Shown: positions 44,012 through 52,459 of the stretch, piece after piece
Layout of the letters: every line of letters begins with the position of its first letter
Numbering within the stretch: the stretch's first letter is position 1
Source of the DNA: Streptomyces sp. BK208
GTDB taxonomy: Bacteria; Actinomycetota; Actinomycetes; Streptomycetales; Streptomycetaceae
Length of the DNA: 64,000 nt
Assembly: GCF_004364245.1 (NCBI RefSeq)
Contig: NZ_SOAV01000010.1
Span: 186,001-250,000, forward strand
Reading direction: 5' to 3'
The notes under the pieces: model-generated
Databases searched by the model: none
Told to the model about the DNA's origin: nothing
The model's input: the letters and a program-made list of their open reading frames with translations, nothing else
Translations under genes and position numbers: made by a program

Positions 44012-44818
44012 CTAAGAGACGTGCTCGGGCGTACGGTCGAGTTCGACCTGCAGGCGGCGTGTGATCTCGGTGAGGCGGTCTTTGCCGACGGGGTGGCCCT
44101 GGGCTCGGATCGCCGCTTCGACGTGGCGGCGGGAGATACGTCCTTGGCGGCCCAGAGGTGCGGCGCGGCCGAGAGCCAGGAGCGTTTCCGTGGAAGCGCT
44201 GGGCTGCCGACCCTTGATCGGGCTGTGGGGCTGACGCGCATCCGCCACTTCGGCCGGGGGGTCCGCCACGTCCGCGATGTCCTCCGCCACAACTTCGGGC
44301 CGTGCTTGTGCCGCGTTCTTCGAGGCATCGGCCGTGTCGGTGTTCAGAGCGGGCCGCCGCACGTTCTCGACGTGAGTGTGGCGCTGATCACTGACCGGTT
44401 CAGTCGAGTGCCGACCAGTGGGGTGGCGGCGTATGACGAGATCCAGGTGGACGGCTCCGGCGAGCGCGAGCGGGGCGATGGCCGACAGGGCACCGACGGT
44501 GACGTCGTCCAGGTGGAGCCCGGCTGCGTCGCCCTCCTGGTTGAGACGGACGGCGTGCAGGGCGTTCGCCCAGATGCTCGTGATGGTGGCAATGCCGACG
44601 AGGGCCCAGACGTAGAGGCGAGATCGCCAGGGGGCGGCGCGCAGGATGAGCAGGGCCGCGACGCCGATGGCGATGAACCCGTCGATCACGAGGGGGAAGG
44701 CGTACGTCAGCATTCCGCGGATGTGGATGGCCACTGCCATCTGCCGCAGGGCGTCGTACGAGAGGGCGAAGCCGATCGTGCCGACCAGAGCGACTCCCAG
44801 GCGGATCGCGGCGGTCAT
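44012..44818 (-). CDS. DUF2637 membrane protein of integrative plasmids
   Basis: About 268 residues from ATG 44818 (MTAAIRLGVALVGTIG). A TTG start 12 codons upstream, with GGAGA before it, is an alternative. Four membrane helices lie in the first 140 residues (IRLGVALVGTIGFALSYDAL, TYAFPLVIDGFIAIGVAALL, LYVWALVGIATITSIWANAL, VGALSAIAPLALAGAVHLDL), which is the DUF2637 pattern. The cytoplasmic tail ends in a small wH-like region (RISRRHVEAAIRAQGHPVGK). DUF2637/Spd-like proteins are standard in Streptomyces integrative plasmids and are linked to intramycelial spread. Confidence 0.88.
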   Translation of the reverse strand: MTAAIRLGVALVGTIGFALSYDALRQMAVAIHIRGMLTYAFPLVIDGFIAIGVAALLILRAAPWRSRLYVWALVGIATITSIWANALHAVRLNQEGDAAGLHLDDVTVGALSAIAPLALAGAVHLDLVIRRHPTGRHSTEPVSDQRHTHVENVRRPALNTDTADASKNAAQARPEVVAEDIADVADPPAEVADARQPHSPIKGRQPSASTETLLALGRAAPLGRQGRISRRHVEAAIRAQGHPVGKDRLTEITRRLQVELDRTPEHVS

Positions 44819-45025
44819 GGTCGGTACTGGGGTCGCGGTGGTGCGTACGGGCAAGCGGGTTCTCCAATCGGGGAGGGCTGGTGGGCAGCGCGGTGGCGGA
44901 CCCGTCGCACCCGTCGCACGGCTGGTCAGAGCAGGTACGGGTGACCGTCGTGGTACGAGACGACTCGTCGCAGCGACGACACCCGTCACGGGGTTGACCT
45001 GCGATGCGACGGGTGCGACGAGTCC

Positions 45026-46282
45026 TTACGGGTGCGGGCCCGGGTTCATCGGGGTGCTCTCGTCACTGCTCTCGGAAGCGGATTCCTCCGGGCAGTACCG
45101 CGCCCAGGCGTCGGTGAAGCGGAGGCGCGCGAAGCCCTTGGCCTGTCTGCCGCCCTCGAAGCGGAGGGTGGCGGCCTTGATGTCGAAGTCCTTCAGGAGG
45201 AGCCCGAGGTGGCGTGGGCTGAGGCCGGTGGTGCCGTACTCGGCCCACGGAGCCTCCTGGTCCTTGAGGAGCTCCTCCAGCAGGTCCCGGGTGCGCATGA
45301 TGTCCGGGTCGCCGCAGCGGGCGAAGGCGCGCCGGATGTCCTGCAGCAGGCGGGTCTTGAGGTTGGACTCGTCGTCCTTGTCCGCCTCGGCGGCGCACAT
45401 GGCCGCGCATGCAGCGCGCGCGTCCTCGGGCCAGGTGCCGCCGGCCAGCTCCGCGACGATCACGAGCGGTTCCCAGGTGTCCGCCGCGCGGTCCTGCACC
45501 GGCATCCGCGGTACCAGGCCCTCGGCGGTGTCCAGGAGCGGACGGATCCAGGCCGCCAGGCGGTCCCGCAGAGCGTGCAGGGCGGGGATGTCGCGGCGGG
45601 AGCGGAACTGTTCGACGCGCTCGCCGTCCTTGCGGCGCTGCATGCGGATCACCACCGCCCGGTCCATGACCGTGTCCGGCAGGGCGCCGATGCCGGCAAG
45701 CGCGGCCATGGCGAAGGTGGGGAACTTCCGCGTCTTGTGCTCGGGGCCGGAGATCCGCAGGGCGGGCCGGTTGCGCTGGTGGCCGGCGTTGAGCAGGCCG
45801 CGCAGTTCCTCGTTCTTCTCGGCGGCCTTGATGCTGCCGAAGATGGTGTCGGCCTCGTCCACCAGCAGAGTGGGCGGGTCCTCACCGATGGCACGGAAGA
45901 CGACAGCCGGGCTGGTGTTCACCGTGATCAGCGGGTCGTGCGCCGTCTCCGTGATCACGTCCAGCAGGCGGGACTTGCCGCACCGCTTCGCCGGTCCCAC
46001 CACCGCCAGGCGCGGAGCGTGCTGCAGTGCCGGCTGGATGTGCGTGGCCGCCACCCACAGTGTGACGGCGGTCAGCGCGTCACCGTTGGGCAGGATTACG
46101 TACCGGGCGATCGCTGCGCGCAGCTCGTCCAGCAGGCCGGCGCCTTCGTCGGAGCTATCCGCTCGATCGCGCTCGCTGGATGAGGGATCGGACGCCGGGC
46201 CCTGGCCGGGGATGGCCACGGGTGGCCAAGACGGGGTGACGGCGGGTGCGGTGGGGGTTGAAGAGGTCGTAGATTCGTCCAC
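45026..46282 (-). CDS. DUF3631 ATPase-like replication protein
   Basis: A 418-residue protein from GTG 46282, 7 bases after an AGGGAGGA site. The N-terminus is disordered. An AAA-type ATPase core follows: LAVVGPAKRCGKSRLLDVIT (Walker A variant GPAKRCGKS), TLLVDEADTIFGS (Walker B), then DRAVVIRMQRRKDGERVEQF. The DUF3631 region continues to DIKAATLRFEGGRQAKGFAR. These proteins resemble the helicase part of plasmid or phage primase-helicases and are common in actinobacterial integrative elements. It is likely involved in replication of the excised circle. Confidence 0.9.
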   Translation of the reverse strand: MDESTTSSTPTAPAVTPSWPPVAIPGQGPASDPSSSERDRADSSDEGAGLLDELRAAIARYVILPNGDALTAVTLWVAATHIQPALQHAPRLAVVGPAKRCGKSRLLDVITETAHDPLITVNTSPAVVFRAIGEDPPTLLVDEADTIFGSIKAAEKNEELRGLLNAGHQRNRPALRISGPEHKTRKFPTFAMAALAGIGALPDTVMDRAVVIRMQRRKDGERVEQFRSRRDIPALHALRDRLAAWIRPLLDTAEGLVPRMPVQDRAADTWEPLVIVAELAGGTWPEDARAACAAMCAAEADKDDESNLKTRLLQDIRRAFARCGDPDIMRTRDLLEELLKDQEAPWAEYGTTGLSPRHLGLLLKDFDIKAATLRFEGGRQAKGFARLRFTDAWARYCPEESASESSDESTPMNPGPHP

Positions 46283-46429
46283 AGGCGTTCCTCCCTGGTG
46301 AGTTCGGACGGGCAAGGTCCGGATTCACCGAGACAGATCGTTTTCTGGCAAGGGGCGATGAAGGCAGGGACCGCGCGGCTCCCGGCGGTGGCTCGCCGGG
46401 AGCCGCTTCGCTTTCCCTGTGGGGCGGTC

Positions 46430-46666
46430 TCAGACGGCGAGGTCGTACGCGGCCTGGGCATTGAGCCAGGTGTCCACCTCGGCCCAGCGGTAGCGCAGGT
46501 GGCGGCCGACCTTGTGCACGTTCGGGCCGATGCCCCGGTACTTCCACTGGTAGAGCGTCTTGACCGGCACCCCGAGGTACTCGGCGACTTCCGCCGGGGT
46601 GGCCAGGGGGCCGCGTCGGTTGGTGTCGGCGGCGGTGTGGGCAGGGCGGGGGGAAAGGCTCGGCAT
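46430..46666 (-). CDS. Helix-turn-helix excisionase-like protein (HTH_17)
   Basis: A 78-residue protein from ATG 46666 with an AGGGAG site. The MerR-type half-domain is plain: LATPAEVAEYLGVPVKTLYQ, WKYRGIGPNVHKVGRHLRYR and WAEVDTWLNAQ. Proteins of this form act as excisionases (Xis) or copy-number regulators in Streptomyces integrative elements. It diverges from the XRE-integrase pair across a 386-base control region. Confidence 0.9.
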   Translation of the reverse strand: MPSLSPRPAHTAADTNRRGPLATPAEVAEYLGVPVKTLYQWKYRGIGPNVHKVGRHLRYRWAEVDTWLNAQAAYDLAV

Positions 46667-47052
46667 AGGGCTCCCTTTTCGGTTTCGGACAACTGCGTGG
46701 ACAACACAGCCACACCCTGGGCGGAGAAGTCCAGAGTTGGTTCTAGAAGACTCCAGCAGTTTCCGTTGGTGAGCGCGGGAGGCAATACCGTAAGGGCGAA
46801 TTGGCGGTTGACCAAAAAGTCGGCGCCAGGGTGACAGGCTGTTCGTAAGCCCAGGTGATGGTCCATCGTCGATGGATGCAGTCAGCTACACTGCGCTCGC
46901 TTTCCGGCGAGCGTAATCTGCAGCGGAGCCCTCTGGGTGTCGCGTGTGAGGCATTAGTCGGGGCGGTCGTTGATTCGGCGGGGCGCGACTTCTGTAGGGT
47001 TTAAGAACCAACTATTGCCAAAAGGGTCGGCCGCACGTTACAGCTTTGTGTT
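46667..47052. promoter_or_regulatory. Divergent control region of the element with operator-like repeats
   Basis: An AT-richer stretch for this genome. A 10-bp inverted pair AGTTGGTTCT (46,735-46,744) / AGAACCAACT (47,004-47,013) puts one copy near each divergent gene. A perfect 15-bp palindrome, TCCATCGTCGATGGA, lies at 46,862-46,876. No gene is seen. Probably an operator/promoter zone for the xis-like and XRE-int transcripts; a replication origin is possible but not evidenced. Confidence 0.55.
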
Positions 47053-47334
47053 ATGGCAACTCGACCCATAGAAATCGGCCCTGCCGGTCTCCATACCGCC
47101 CAGGCGATAGAGCGCGTGCGTCTCAACCGCGGCCTCACTCAGCAGCAACTCGCGGCTGGCTGTGCGGCTCTGGGGCGCCCGATGACCAACACCGCTCTCA
47201 GCCGTACGGAGCGCGCCCGACGCCGTTGTGACGTCGACGACCTCGTGGTGATCGCTGCCGTGCTCGGGGTTCCTCCGACGGCCCTGCTTCTTCCGTTCGC
47301 CTCTTCACCCGGTACCGATCGGGAGGGACGCTAG
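47053..47334 (+). CDS. Small XRE-family regulator upstream of the integrase
   Basis: A 93-residue protein from ATG 47053. The Cro/C1-type HTH is visible: HTAQAIERVRLNRGLTQQQL, AAGCAALGRPMTNTALSRTE and DVDDLVVIAAVLGVPPTALL. Its TAG is immediately followed by the TTG of the integrase gene, so the two are almost certainly translated from one message, and the regulator probably controls integrase expression. The AGAACCAACT half-site lies 40 bases upstream. Confidence 0.9.
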   Translation: MATRPIEIGPAGLHTAQAIERVRLNRGLTQQQLAAGCAALGRPMTNTALSRTERARRRCDVDDLVVIAAVLGVPPTALLLPFASSPGTDREGR

Positions 47335-48573
47335 TTGGCCCGCGTCTGGATCGAGGACCGCATCGGTCACGCGGCTTACGCGCGTGCGGCGACCGAAGCC
47401 AAGCGAGTGGGGCGCACGCCACCTGGGCGCTACCGGGTTCGCTGGTACGGCCCGGACGGCAAGCCGAAGATGAAGACCTTGGCCCGCAAGGTCGATGCCG
47501 ACGCCGAGCGATTGAAGGTGGAGTCGCGTCTCAACGACGGCTCCTACCGCGACCCGGCAGCCGCGCGCGCCAAGTTCGCTGAGGTCGCGGACTCATGGCT
47601 TGCCGCCCAGATTCACCTGAAGCGTTCCACGCGCAACCGGTACCGGGGCGTGCTGGACGTCCACGTGGTCCCCAGGTGGGGCACCACCTCCCTCGACCGT
47701 ATCCATTTCGAGGACATCGCCGAGTGGCTGGCGGACCTGCTTTCCGGCCAGGCGACGGGAGGTCGGAAGCTCAGCCCGCGATCGGTCCGCAAGGCGTATG
47801 TGGTGCTGAGCCGTGTCCTCGGTTACGCGGTCAAGGCCCGACGCCTGGCCGTGAATCCCGCCCTCGGGGTGCCCCTGCCGAAGCCGGCTCCGACCGACCA
47901 CGTGTACCTCGACGACATGCAGGTCGAGGCACTGGCGAACGCGGCAGGTGCCTACCGGGTGTTCGTCCAGCTCTTGGCCTACACCGGTCTGCGGTGGGGC
48001 GAAGCGTCGGCGTTGAAGGTGGGCCGTGTGGACCTGGCTGCCTGCAGAGCCCACATCGTCGAGGCGTACGTCGAGGACAACGGCAAGCTCTACCTCGACA
48101 CCCCCAAGAACCACGAGCGCCGGTCCGTGCCGATCCCGCGCTTCCTTGCCGAGGAGCTGAAGCCCCACGTCGAGAAACGGGACGATGAGGAGTTGCTCTT
48201 CACGGCCCCCCAGGGCGGCCCCCTACGAGCACGCAACTTCCGTCAGCGGTTCTTCGCGCCGGCGGTCATTCGGGCGGGGCTGGGGCATCTCAGGGTCACC
48301 CCGCACAAGCTGCGACACACGGCAGCCTCACTGGCCATCGCCAGTGGCGCGGACGTCAACGTCGTTCAGACGATGCTGGGTCACAAGTCGGCGACTCTGA
48401 CCCTGGACACGTACGGACACCTCTTCCCGGACCGCCTGGACGAGGTGTCGAAGAAGATGCACAAGCGGCGCTCCAAGCAGTTGGCCAAGGCGAAGGCCAA
48501 GCTGGAGAAGGCGGAGCGGAAGGCCCGAGAGGCCGCAGCAGCGGTGGCCGTTCTGGAGGAGGGCTCCGCGTGA
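47335..48573 (+). CDS. int: Tyrosine recombinase (integrase) of the island
   Basis: A 412-residue protein from TTG 47335, with GGGAGG 9-14 bases upstream. Full-length, with an N-terminal arm-binding region, a SAM-like core-binding domain (VADSWLAAQIHLKRSTRNRY) and an intact catalytic domain: Arg220 in YTGLRWGE, the HKLRHTA box (His324, Arg327), His350 in MLGHKSATL and the nucleophile Tyr360 in LDTYGHLF. The C-terminus is a Lys/Ala-rich coiled coil. All catalytic residues are present, so the enzyme should be active. It sits 0.55 kb from the tRNA-Arg target, as expected for a tRNA-integrating element. Confidence 0.96.
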   Translation: MARVWIEDRIGHAAYARAATEAKRVGRTPPGRYRVRWYGPDGKPKMKTLARKVDADAERLKVESRLNDGSYRDPAAARAKFAEVADSWLAAQIHLKRSTRNRYRGVLDVHVVPRWGTTSLDRIHFEDIAEWLADLLSGQATGGRKLSPRSVRKAYVVLSRVLGYAVKARRLAVNPALGVPLPKPAPTDHVYLDDMQVEALANAAGAYRVFVQLLAYTGLRWGEASALKVGRVDLAACRAHIVEAYVEDNGKLYLDTPKNHERRSVPIPRFLAEELKPHVEKRDDEELLFTAPQGGPLRARNFRQRFFAPAVIRAGLGHLRVTPHKLRHTAASLAIASGADVNVVQTMLGHKSATLTLDTYGHLFPDRLDEVSKKMHKRRSKQLAKAKAKLEKAERKAREAAAAVAVLEEGSA

Positions 48574-48663
48574 CGTGTGTCTGATCCGTGCTGGGAAACC
48601 GCGGTCAAGGGCGTCGTTCGTCGCTCCGCGCGGTGGCGCGGCGCACTCCGAACGGTCTTCGAG

Positions 48664-49011
48664 TCAGGTCAGCCGCGGCCGGGAAGCCCTTTCCCGTGCG
48701 CGGTCGACGGCCTCTGCGGTCGCATCGCCGGCCAGCCGCTCGATCTCCTCGGGTACCTCCCGTTGGTCAAGCACGAAGAGCCTGCCGTCGACGAGTCGAG
48801 TGGCCACCTTCCAGCCGAGACGTCCTCCGGCCTCCCGAGCGGCTCGTCGAAGGTCTTTGAGTTCACCCATCTCGGTAAGGTCCTCGCGGCCGAGAACCAG
48901 CTGGCCGTAGTAGCCCTCGTACATGGGGTTCAGGCCGGCGCGCATCAACGTCTCCAGCCGGTCGACCAGCTTCTCGTACCGGCGTCGGGCCAGCTCGTCC
49001 TCTGAGGGCAT
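48664..49011 (-). CDS. Hypothetical protein at the island's right end (115 aa)
   Basis: MPSEDELARRRYEKLVDRLE..., preceded by GGGGAG. It contains ARRRYEKLVDRLETLMRAGL, NPMYEGYYGQLVLGREDLTE and DGRLFVLDQREVPEEIERLA. It is highly charged and helical. No family is recognised. It reads toward the integrase and is the last gene before the attachment repeat. Confidence 0.65.
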   Translation of the reverse strand: MPSEDELARRRYEKLVDRLETLMRAGLNPMYEGYYGQLVLGREDLTEMGELKDLRRAAREAGGRLGWKVATRLVDGRLFVLDQREVPEEIERLAGDATAEAVDRARERASRPRLT

Positions 49012-49046
49012 CTCGCACAGCTCCCCACCTCTGCCCGCAGCCGCGT

Positions 49047-49063
49047 GTGTGCCATATGTGTGC
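49047..49063. promoter_or_regulatory. Paired RTGTGC repeat (11-bp period), right end
   Basis: GTGTGC-CATAT-GTGTGC, 60 bases inside the right attachment repeat. It has the same 6-N5-6 geometry as the pairs at 11,055 and 33,330, with G for A in the first position. Candidate integrase arm site. Confidence 0.45.
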
Positions 49064-49074
49064 CGCGAGTACGA

Positions 49075-49105
49075 AGGCCCTCCCGTCCGGTGGACGGAAG
49101 GGCCT
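49075..49105 (-). terminator. tRNA-Arg terminator hairpin
   Basis: Arms AGGCCCTCCCGTCC and GGACGGAAGGGCCT (13 of 14 positions pair) around a 3-base loop, 19 bases beyond the 3' end of the leftward tRNA gene. This terminator lies within the island side and differs from the hairpin at the left att copy. Confidence 0.75.
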
Positions 49106-49123
49106 CTGACCAGGTGTTTCTCT

Positions 49124-49166
49124 GTGCCCCCGGCAGGATTCGAACCTGCGACACCCGCTTTAGGAG
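49124..49166 (-). repeat. Right attachment-site repeat (within tRNA-Arg)
   Basis: Identical over 43 bases to 10,904-10,946. It lies within the intact tRNA-Arg gene from the anticodon loop to the 3' end, plus one flanking base. Together the two copies define the island. Confidence 0.93.
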
Positions 49167-49197
49167 AGCGGTGCTCTATCCCCTGAGCTACGAAGGC
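49125..49197 (-). tRNA. tRNA-Arg (anticodon CCU)
   Basis: 73 bases from GCCTTCG to the discriminator A. The acceptor stem pairs 7 bases with CGGGGGC (two G-U pairs). The D-stem is GCTC/GAGC. The anticodon stem CCGCT/AGCGG holds the loop CTCCTAA with anticodon CCT, and the T-stem is GCAGG/CCTGC with loop TTCGAAT. CCA is not encoded. The island inserted at its 3' half without breaking it. Confidence 0.96.
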
Positions 49198-49258
49198 GGG
49201 GCTGCCGCTGTGGGCGGTGGTGCCAACAGGTTAGCTGATCGAGGGGCCGGGGTGGGGG

Positions 49259-50944
49259 TCACGTCGGGGGGACGTGGACGAAGTGGCCCGCCACGCGGAG
49301 GTCGGCCTCGATGGCGGTCGCCGTTCGGGTCAGTTCGGGGAGGATCTCCGTCTCGCAGGCCCCGGTCGTGCGGCGGGCGGCGTGCAGGGCCACGTTGAGC
49401 GCCGCCACCACCCGGCCCGTGCGGTCGCGCACCGGGACCGCGATGGCGCGCAGGCCGGCTTCCAACTCCTCGTCGACCAGGGCGTAGCCCCGTGCCCGGA
49501 CCTCGGGGAGGGACAGCAGGACGCGTCCCAGGGCCGTCGCGTGGGCCGGGAGGCGGGTGCCGACGGTGACGCGGGCGCTCAGGACGCGGGGCGCGGACGC
49601 CCGGGCCGTGTACTGGATCTCCTCGCCCGAGTCGGACAGGACGGCGAGGGACGTCGACTCGTGGACGCGGTCGGCGAGGGCGTTCAGGTGGGGCTGGGCG
49701 ATCTCGGGGAGGGAGGTGCGGGACAGGGGCGGGAAGCCCAGGGAGAGGACCCGGGGGGTGAGGGTGAAGGTGCCGTCGGGAGCGGGGGAGACCAGGCCCG
49801 CGTGCCTGAGGGTGATCAGGGCCCTGCGTGCGGTGGCCCGGGCCAGGCCCGTCGCCCCGGCGACCTGGGTCAGGGTCAGCGCGGAGCGGCCCGCGCCGAA
49901 GGCGGTCAGTACGGTCAGGCCGCGGGCGAGGGACTCCACGAACTCCCGGCCCAGTTCCTGTTTCGACGCGCCCGTCCAGGTGGCCAGGCCCGCGCGGGGC
50001 GGTTCCGGGTGCGAGGGAGGGGCGGTGCGCAGGTCGTCCTCCATCGCGGCGACCGCCGTGCGCAGACGGGGGAGCAGGGCCGCCCGCAGGTCCGCCGCCG
50101 GGTGGCGGCTGGTGTGGCTCACCACGCTCGCCACGCAGGCCAGGAGGCCGCTGCCGGGGTCCCGTACGGGGACCGAGAGCGCCACCAGGCCCGGTTCGAT
50201 CAACTGGTCGTCCAGGGCATGGCCGTCGGCCGCCGCCCGCTCCGTACGGTGGACGAAGTCCTCGTCGGGGGTGGGGTGTTCGCGGGGCGGTACGGCGGGG
50301 AAGGTGCGGTCGGCCGGGTCCGCGGTCCGGCGCTCCCGCCAGTGGGTCCAGTCGGCGTCCGTCCAGCGCGTGGCGAAGAGGGGTCCCGGGGCGGTGCGTT
50401 CGGCGGGGAGCAGGTCGCCGATGCGGAAGCTGAGGGACATGGCGCGGCGCCGGGTGGCCTGGTGGATGAAGCGGATGCCGTCCCGGTCGCCGACCGCCAG
50501 CGACACCGACTCGTCCAGTTCGTCGGCCAGGGCGTCGGCACGGGCGGAGAGGAGGGCGGGCAGGCGCAGGGCGGCCAGGTAGGCGTTGCCCAGTTCCATC
50601 AGGCGGGGGGTCAGGGTCACGTCGCGGCCGTCCAGGCGGACGTATCCCATGCGGGCGAGGGTCGAGGTGAGGCGGTCCACCGTGGAGCGGGCCAGGCCGG
50701 TGCTCTTCTCCAGGGCGCTGAGGCTGAGGGTGCCGCCGTCCGCGTCGGTCAGCCGGTGGAGTACGGCGATGCCGCGGAGGAGCGGGGTGACCGCCTCGGC
50801 CGGTGCCACCGCCTCCGGTGCGGTGCCCGTGGCCGAAAGTGCGCTGCCCGTGCCCGCGCCCGGCGCGGTGTCCGTGTCCGGTGCGGCGGCAGCCCGGTCG
50901 TGGGCCCCGCCGGGGGCGGCGGCGTGAGGGGTGTGGGCGGGCAT
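49259..50944 (-). CDS. Double IclR-domain transcriptional regulator
   Basis: A 561-residue protein from ATG 50944 with a GGAGAG site; this is twice the usual IclR length. After a Thr/Ala-rich N-terminus of about 50 residues, a first winged helix (LLRGIAVLHRLTDADGGTLS, ALEKSTGLARSTVDRLTSTL) and effector domain run to about 310. A second winged helix (GLTVLTAFGAGRSALTLTQV, GATGLARATARRALITLRHA) and effector domain (SLAVLSDSGEEIQYTARASA ... AIAVPVRDRTGRVVAALNVA) end the protein. Two complete modules in one chain suggest an intramolecular dimer. The second half resembles PcaR/PobR-type IclR regulators of aromatic catabolism. Confidence 0.93.
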   Translation of the reverse strand: MPAHTPHAAAPGGAHDRAAAAPDTDTAPGAGTGSALSATGTAPEAVAPAEAVTPLLRGIAVLHRLTDADGGTLSLSALEKSTGLARSTVDRLTSTLARMGYVRLDGRDVTLTPRLMELGNAYLAALRLPALLSARADALADELDESVSLAVGDRDGIRFIHQATRRRAMSLSFRIGDLLPAERTAPGPLFATRWTDADWTHWRERRTADPADRTFPAVPPREHPTPDEDFVHRTERAAADGHALDDQLIEPGLVALSVPVRDPGSGLLACVASVVSHTSRHPAADLRAALLPRLRTAVAAMEDDLRTAPPSHPEPPRAGLATWTGASKQELGREFVESLARGLTVLTAFGAGRSALTLTQVAGATGLARATARRALITLRHAGLVSPAPDGTFTLTPRVLSLGFPPLSRTSLPEIAQPHLNALADRVHESTSLAVLSDSGEEIQYTARASAPRVLSARVTVGTRLPAHATALGRVLLSLPEVRARGYALVDEELEAGLRAIAVPVRDRTGRVVAALNVALHAARRTTGACETEILPELTRTATAIEADLRVAGHFVHVPPT

Positions 50945-51071
50945 CGACTCTCCGGTACGGCGATCACGGCAGGGCGCCGGCGCCTACGGTAGCCCCGCCC
51001 GGCCTCGCTTCGGGACGTCGGTGCGACGCGTCCCGATGCCCACCGTCCGGGACCCGGGGCGCTTCGGGACG

Positions 51072-51137
51072 CCGGTCCGACATGTCCCGCCGCCCGGTCC
51101 GACGCGTCCCGCCGCCCGGTGCGACGGGTTCCGCCGC
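51072..51137. repeat. Three tandem 22-bp repeats
   Basis: Units at 51,072-51,093, 51,094-51,115 and 51,116-51,137, each starting CCGGTSCGAC and ending CGCCGC. Units 1 and 2 differ at two positions, and unit 3 is more diverged. A related, longer copy (CTTCGGGACGTCGGTGCGAC) lies at about 51,007 and again at 51,062. The array fills the gap downstream of the metalloprotease gene and upstream of the IclR gene. Confidence 0.85.
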
Positions 51138-51160
51138 CCGCGGCCCGGGACCCGGGCGGT

Positions 51161-52459
51161 CTACTTCCGTGTCACCCGTATCCGCATGTCTCCCCCCGCG
51201 TCCTTCTCCGACACCTTGATCGTGACGCCCTTGCGCGGGTCCTGGAAGGTCTCGCCCTCGGTGAAGGTGGCGTCCGAGAGTTCGGCGTGGACGTTGGGGC
51301 TGCGGGTGCAGCCGCCGCTGTCGCGCTGGGAGTCGTAGATGCGGACCGGGCCCATTCCGGTGTCGACGTCCGCGTCGACCTTGTAGATCAGTACGCCGGG
51401 CCGGCACACCGTCTCGTCGTTGCCCGCGCGGGTGCGCAGTTCGACCGCGTAGCCGGACGTGCCGCTCAGCGGGAGGACGACCAGCTTGTCGCCGCCCTTG
51501 CGGGCCAGCGGGGTCAGTGTGTACTCGGTCGTCCCCGGCGCGGACGCGCAGTGCACCTGGTTGCGGTCGAGCCAGCCCAGTTTCCACTTGTGCCAGCCGA
51601 GGAGGTCGTTGTTGGCGCCCCAGTCCTCGCTCATGATGTCCCAGTGGCCCACGGCTCCGCCGCCCTCCTGGGTGTAGAGGTCCGGCAGGCCGAAGACGTG
51701 GCCGTTCTCGTGCGGGAGGACCCGGTAGCCGGTCGTGTCGTAGGAGCCGGAGCCGTCGTCCTGGCGGGAGTAGACGAAGGAGGCGTTGGCCACCGGGACG
51801 CCGTCGGCGACCGGGGCCTCCTGGTTCCCGGCGAAGGTCACGGACAGTACCGTGTCCAGGGCGGAGGGGCCCGCGTTCGGGGTGACCAGGACGTTCAGCA
51901 GGTCGTACGAGCGGAAGTCCACCTTCGGGTCGGCCACGGCGACCAGGTCCTGGACCAGTTCTCGGTAGCCGGGTTCGAAGGGGGCGCCGCGCTCTATGCC
52001 GTACTCCGCGAACGACTTGGGCATCCGCAGCCAGTCCCGGATCGGGGCCTCGGGGCGGTAGTCGAGGCGGCCGTAGCTGCTGGTGCTGAACCACTGCCGG
52101 GTCTTCGGGAAGAACTCCGCGTACCGGTCGAGCGCCTTGCCCTCGCCGGGGGCGTCGGAGAAGTCGACCATCAGGTTGAGGGCGCGGACGGTGCCGGTGG
52201 AGCGGGCGTAGCCGGTGGCGGTCGGCACGCCCTCGGACATCTGGATCTCCGCGCCGCCGCTGATCATGCAGGGGCCGTGTGCGGAGGAGCGGGAGAGGGC
52301 GGCGGGGCCGGGGCCCGCCATCGAGGTGCCGGGCGCGAGCCGGCCGGTGCCGGCCGAGGTGCTGAGCGCGAGGGTCAGTACGGTGACGGTGCCGGCTGCG
52401 GCCAGCCGGCGCGGGCGTATGCGGCGGTTCGGCGGCTGCACCTGCCCGTGCGGCTGCAT
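51161..52459 (-). CDS. Secreted M6-like metalloprotease
   Basis: A 432-residue protein from ATG 52459 with GGGGAGG. The N-terminal signal is basic and then hydrophobic (RRIRPRRLAAAGTVTVLTLA). The zinc motif H250-E-N-G-H254 continues as VFGLPDLY (third ligand Asp260), the gluzincin/metzincin-like HExxHxxGxxD of M6 and immune-inhibitor-type peptidases, followed by GHWDIMSEDWGANN (Met-turn-like). Exported, it probably degrades extracellular protein. No prodomain or S-layer anchor was seen. Confidence 0.9.
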   Translation of the reverse strand: MQPHGQVQPPNRRIRPRRLAAAGTVTVLTLALSTSAGTGRLAPGTSMAGPGPAALSRSSAHGPCMISGGAEIQMSEGVPTATGYARSTGTVRALNLMVDFSDAPGEGKALDRYAEFFPKTRQWFSTSSYGRLDYRPEAPIRDWLRMPKSFAEYGIERGAPFEPGYRELVQDLVAVADPKVDFRSYDLLNVLVTPNAGPSALDTVLSVTFAGNQEAPVADGVPVANASFVYSRQDDGSGSYDTTGYRVLPHENGHVFGLPDLYTQEGGGAVGHWDIMSEDWGANNDLLGWHKWKLGWLDRNQVHCASAPGTTEYTLTPLARKGGDKLVVLPLSGTSGYAVELRTRAGNDETVCRPGVLIYKVDADVDTGMGPVRIYDSQRDSGGCTRSPNVHAELSDATFTEGETFQDPRKGVTIKVSEKDAGGDMRIRVTRK

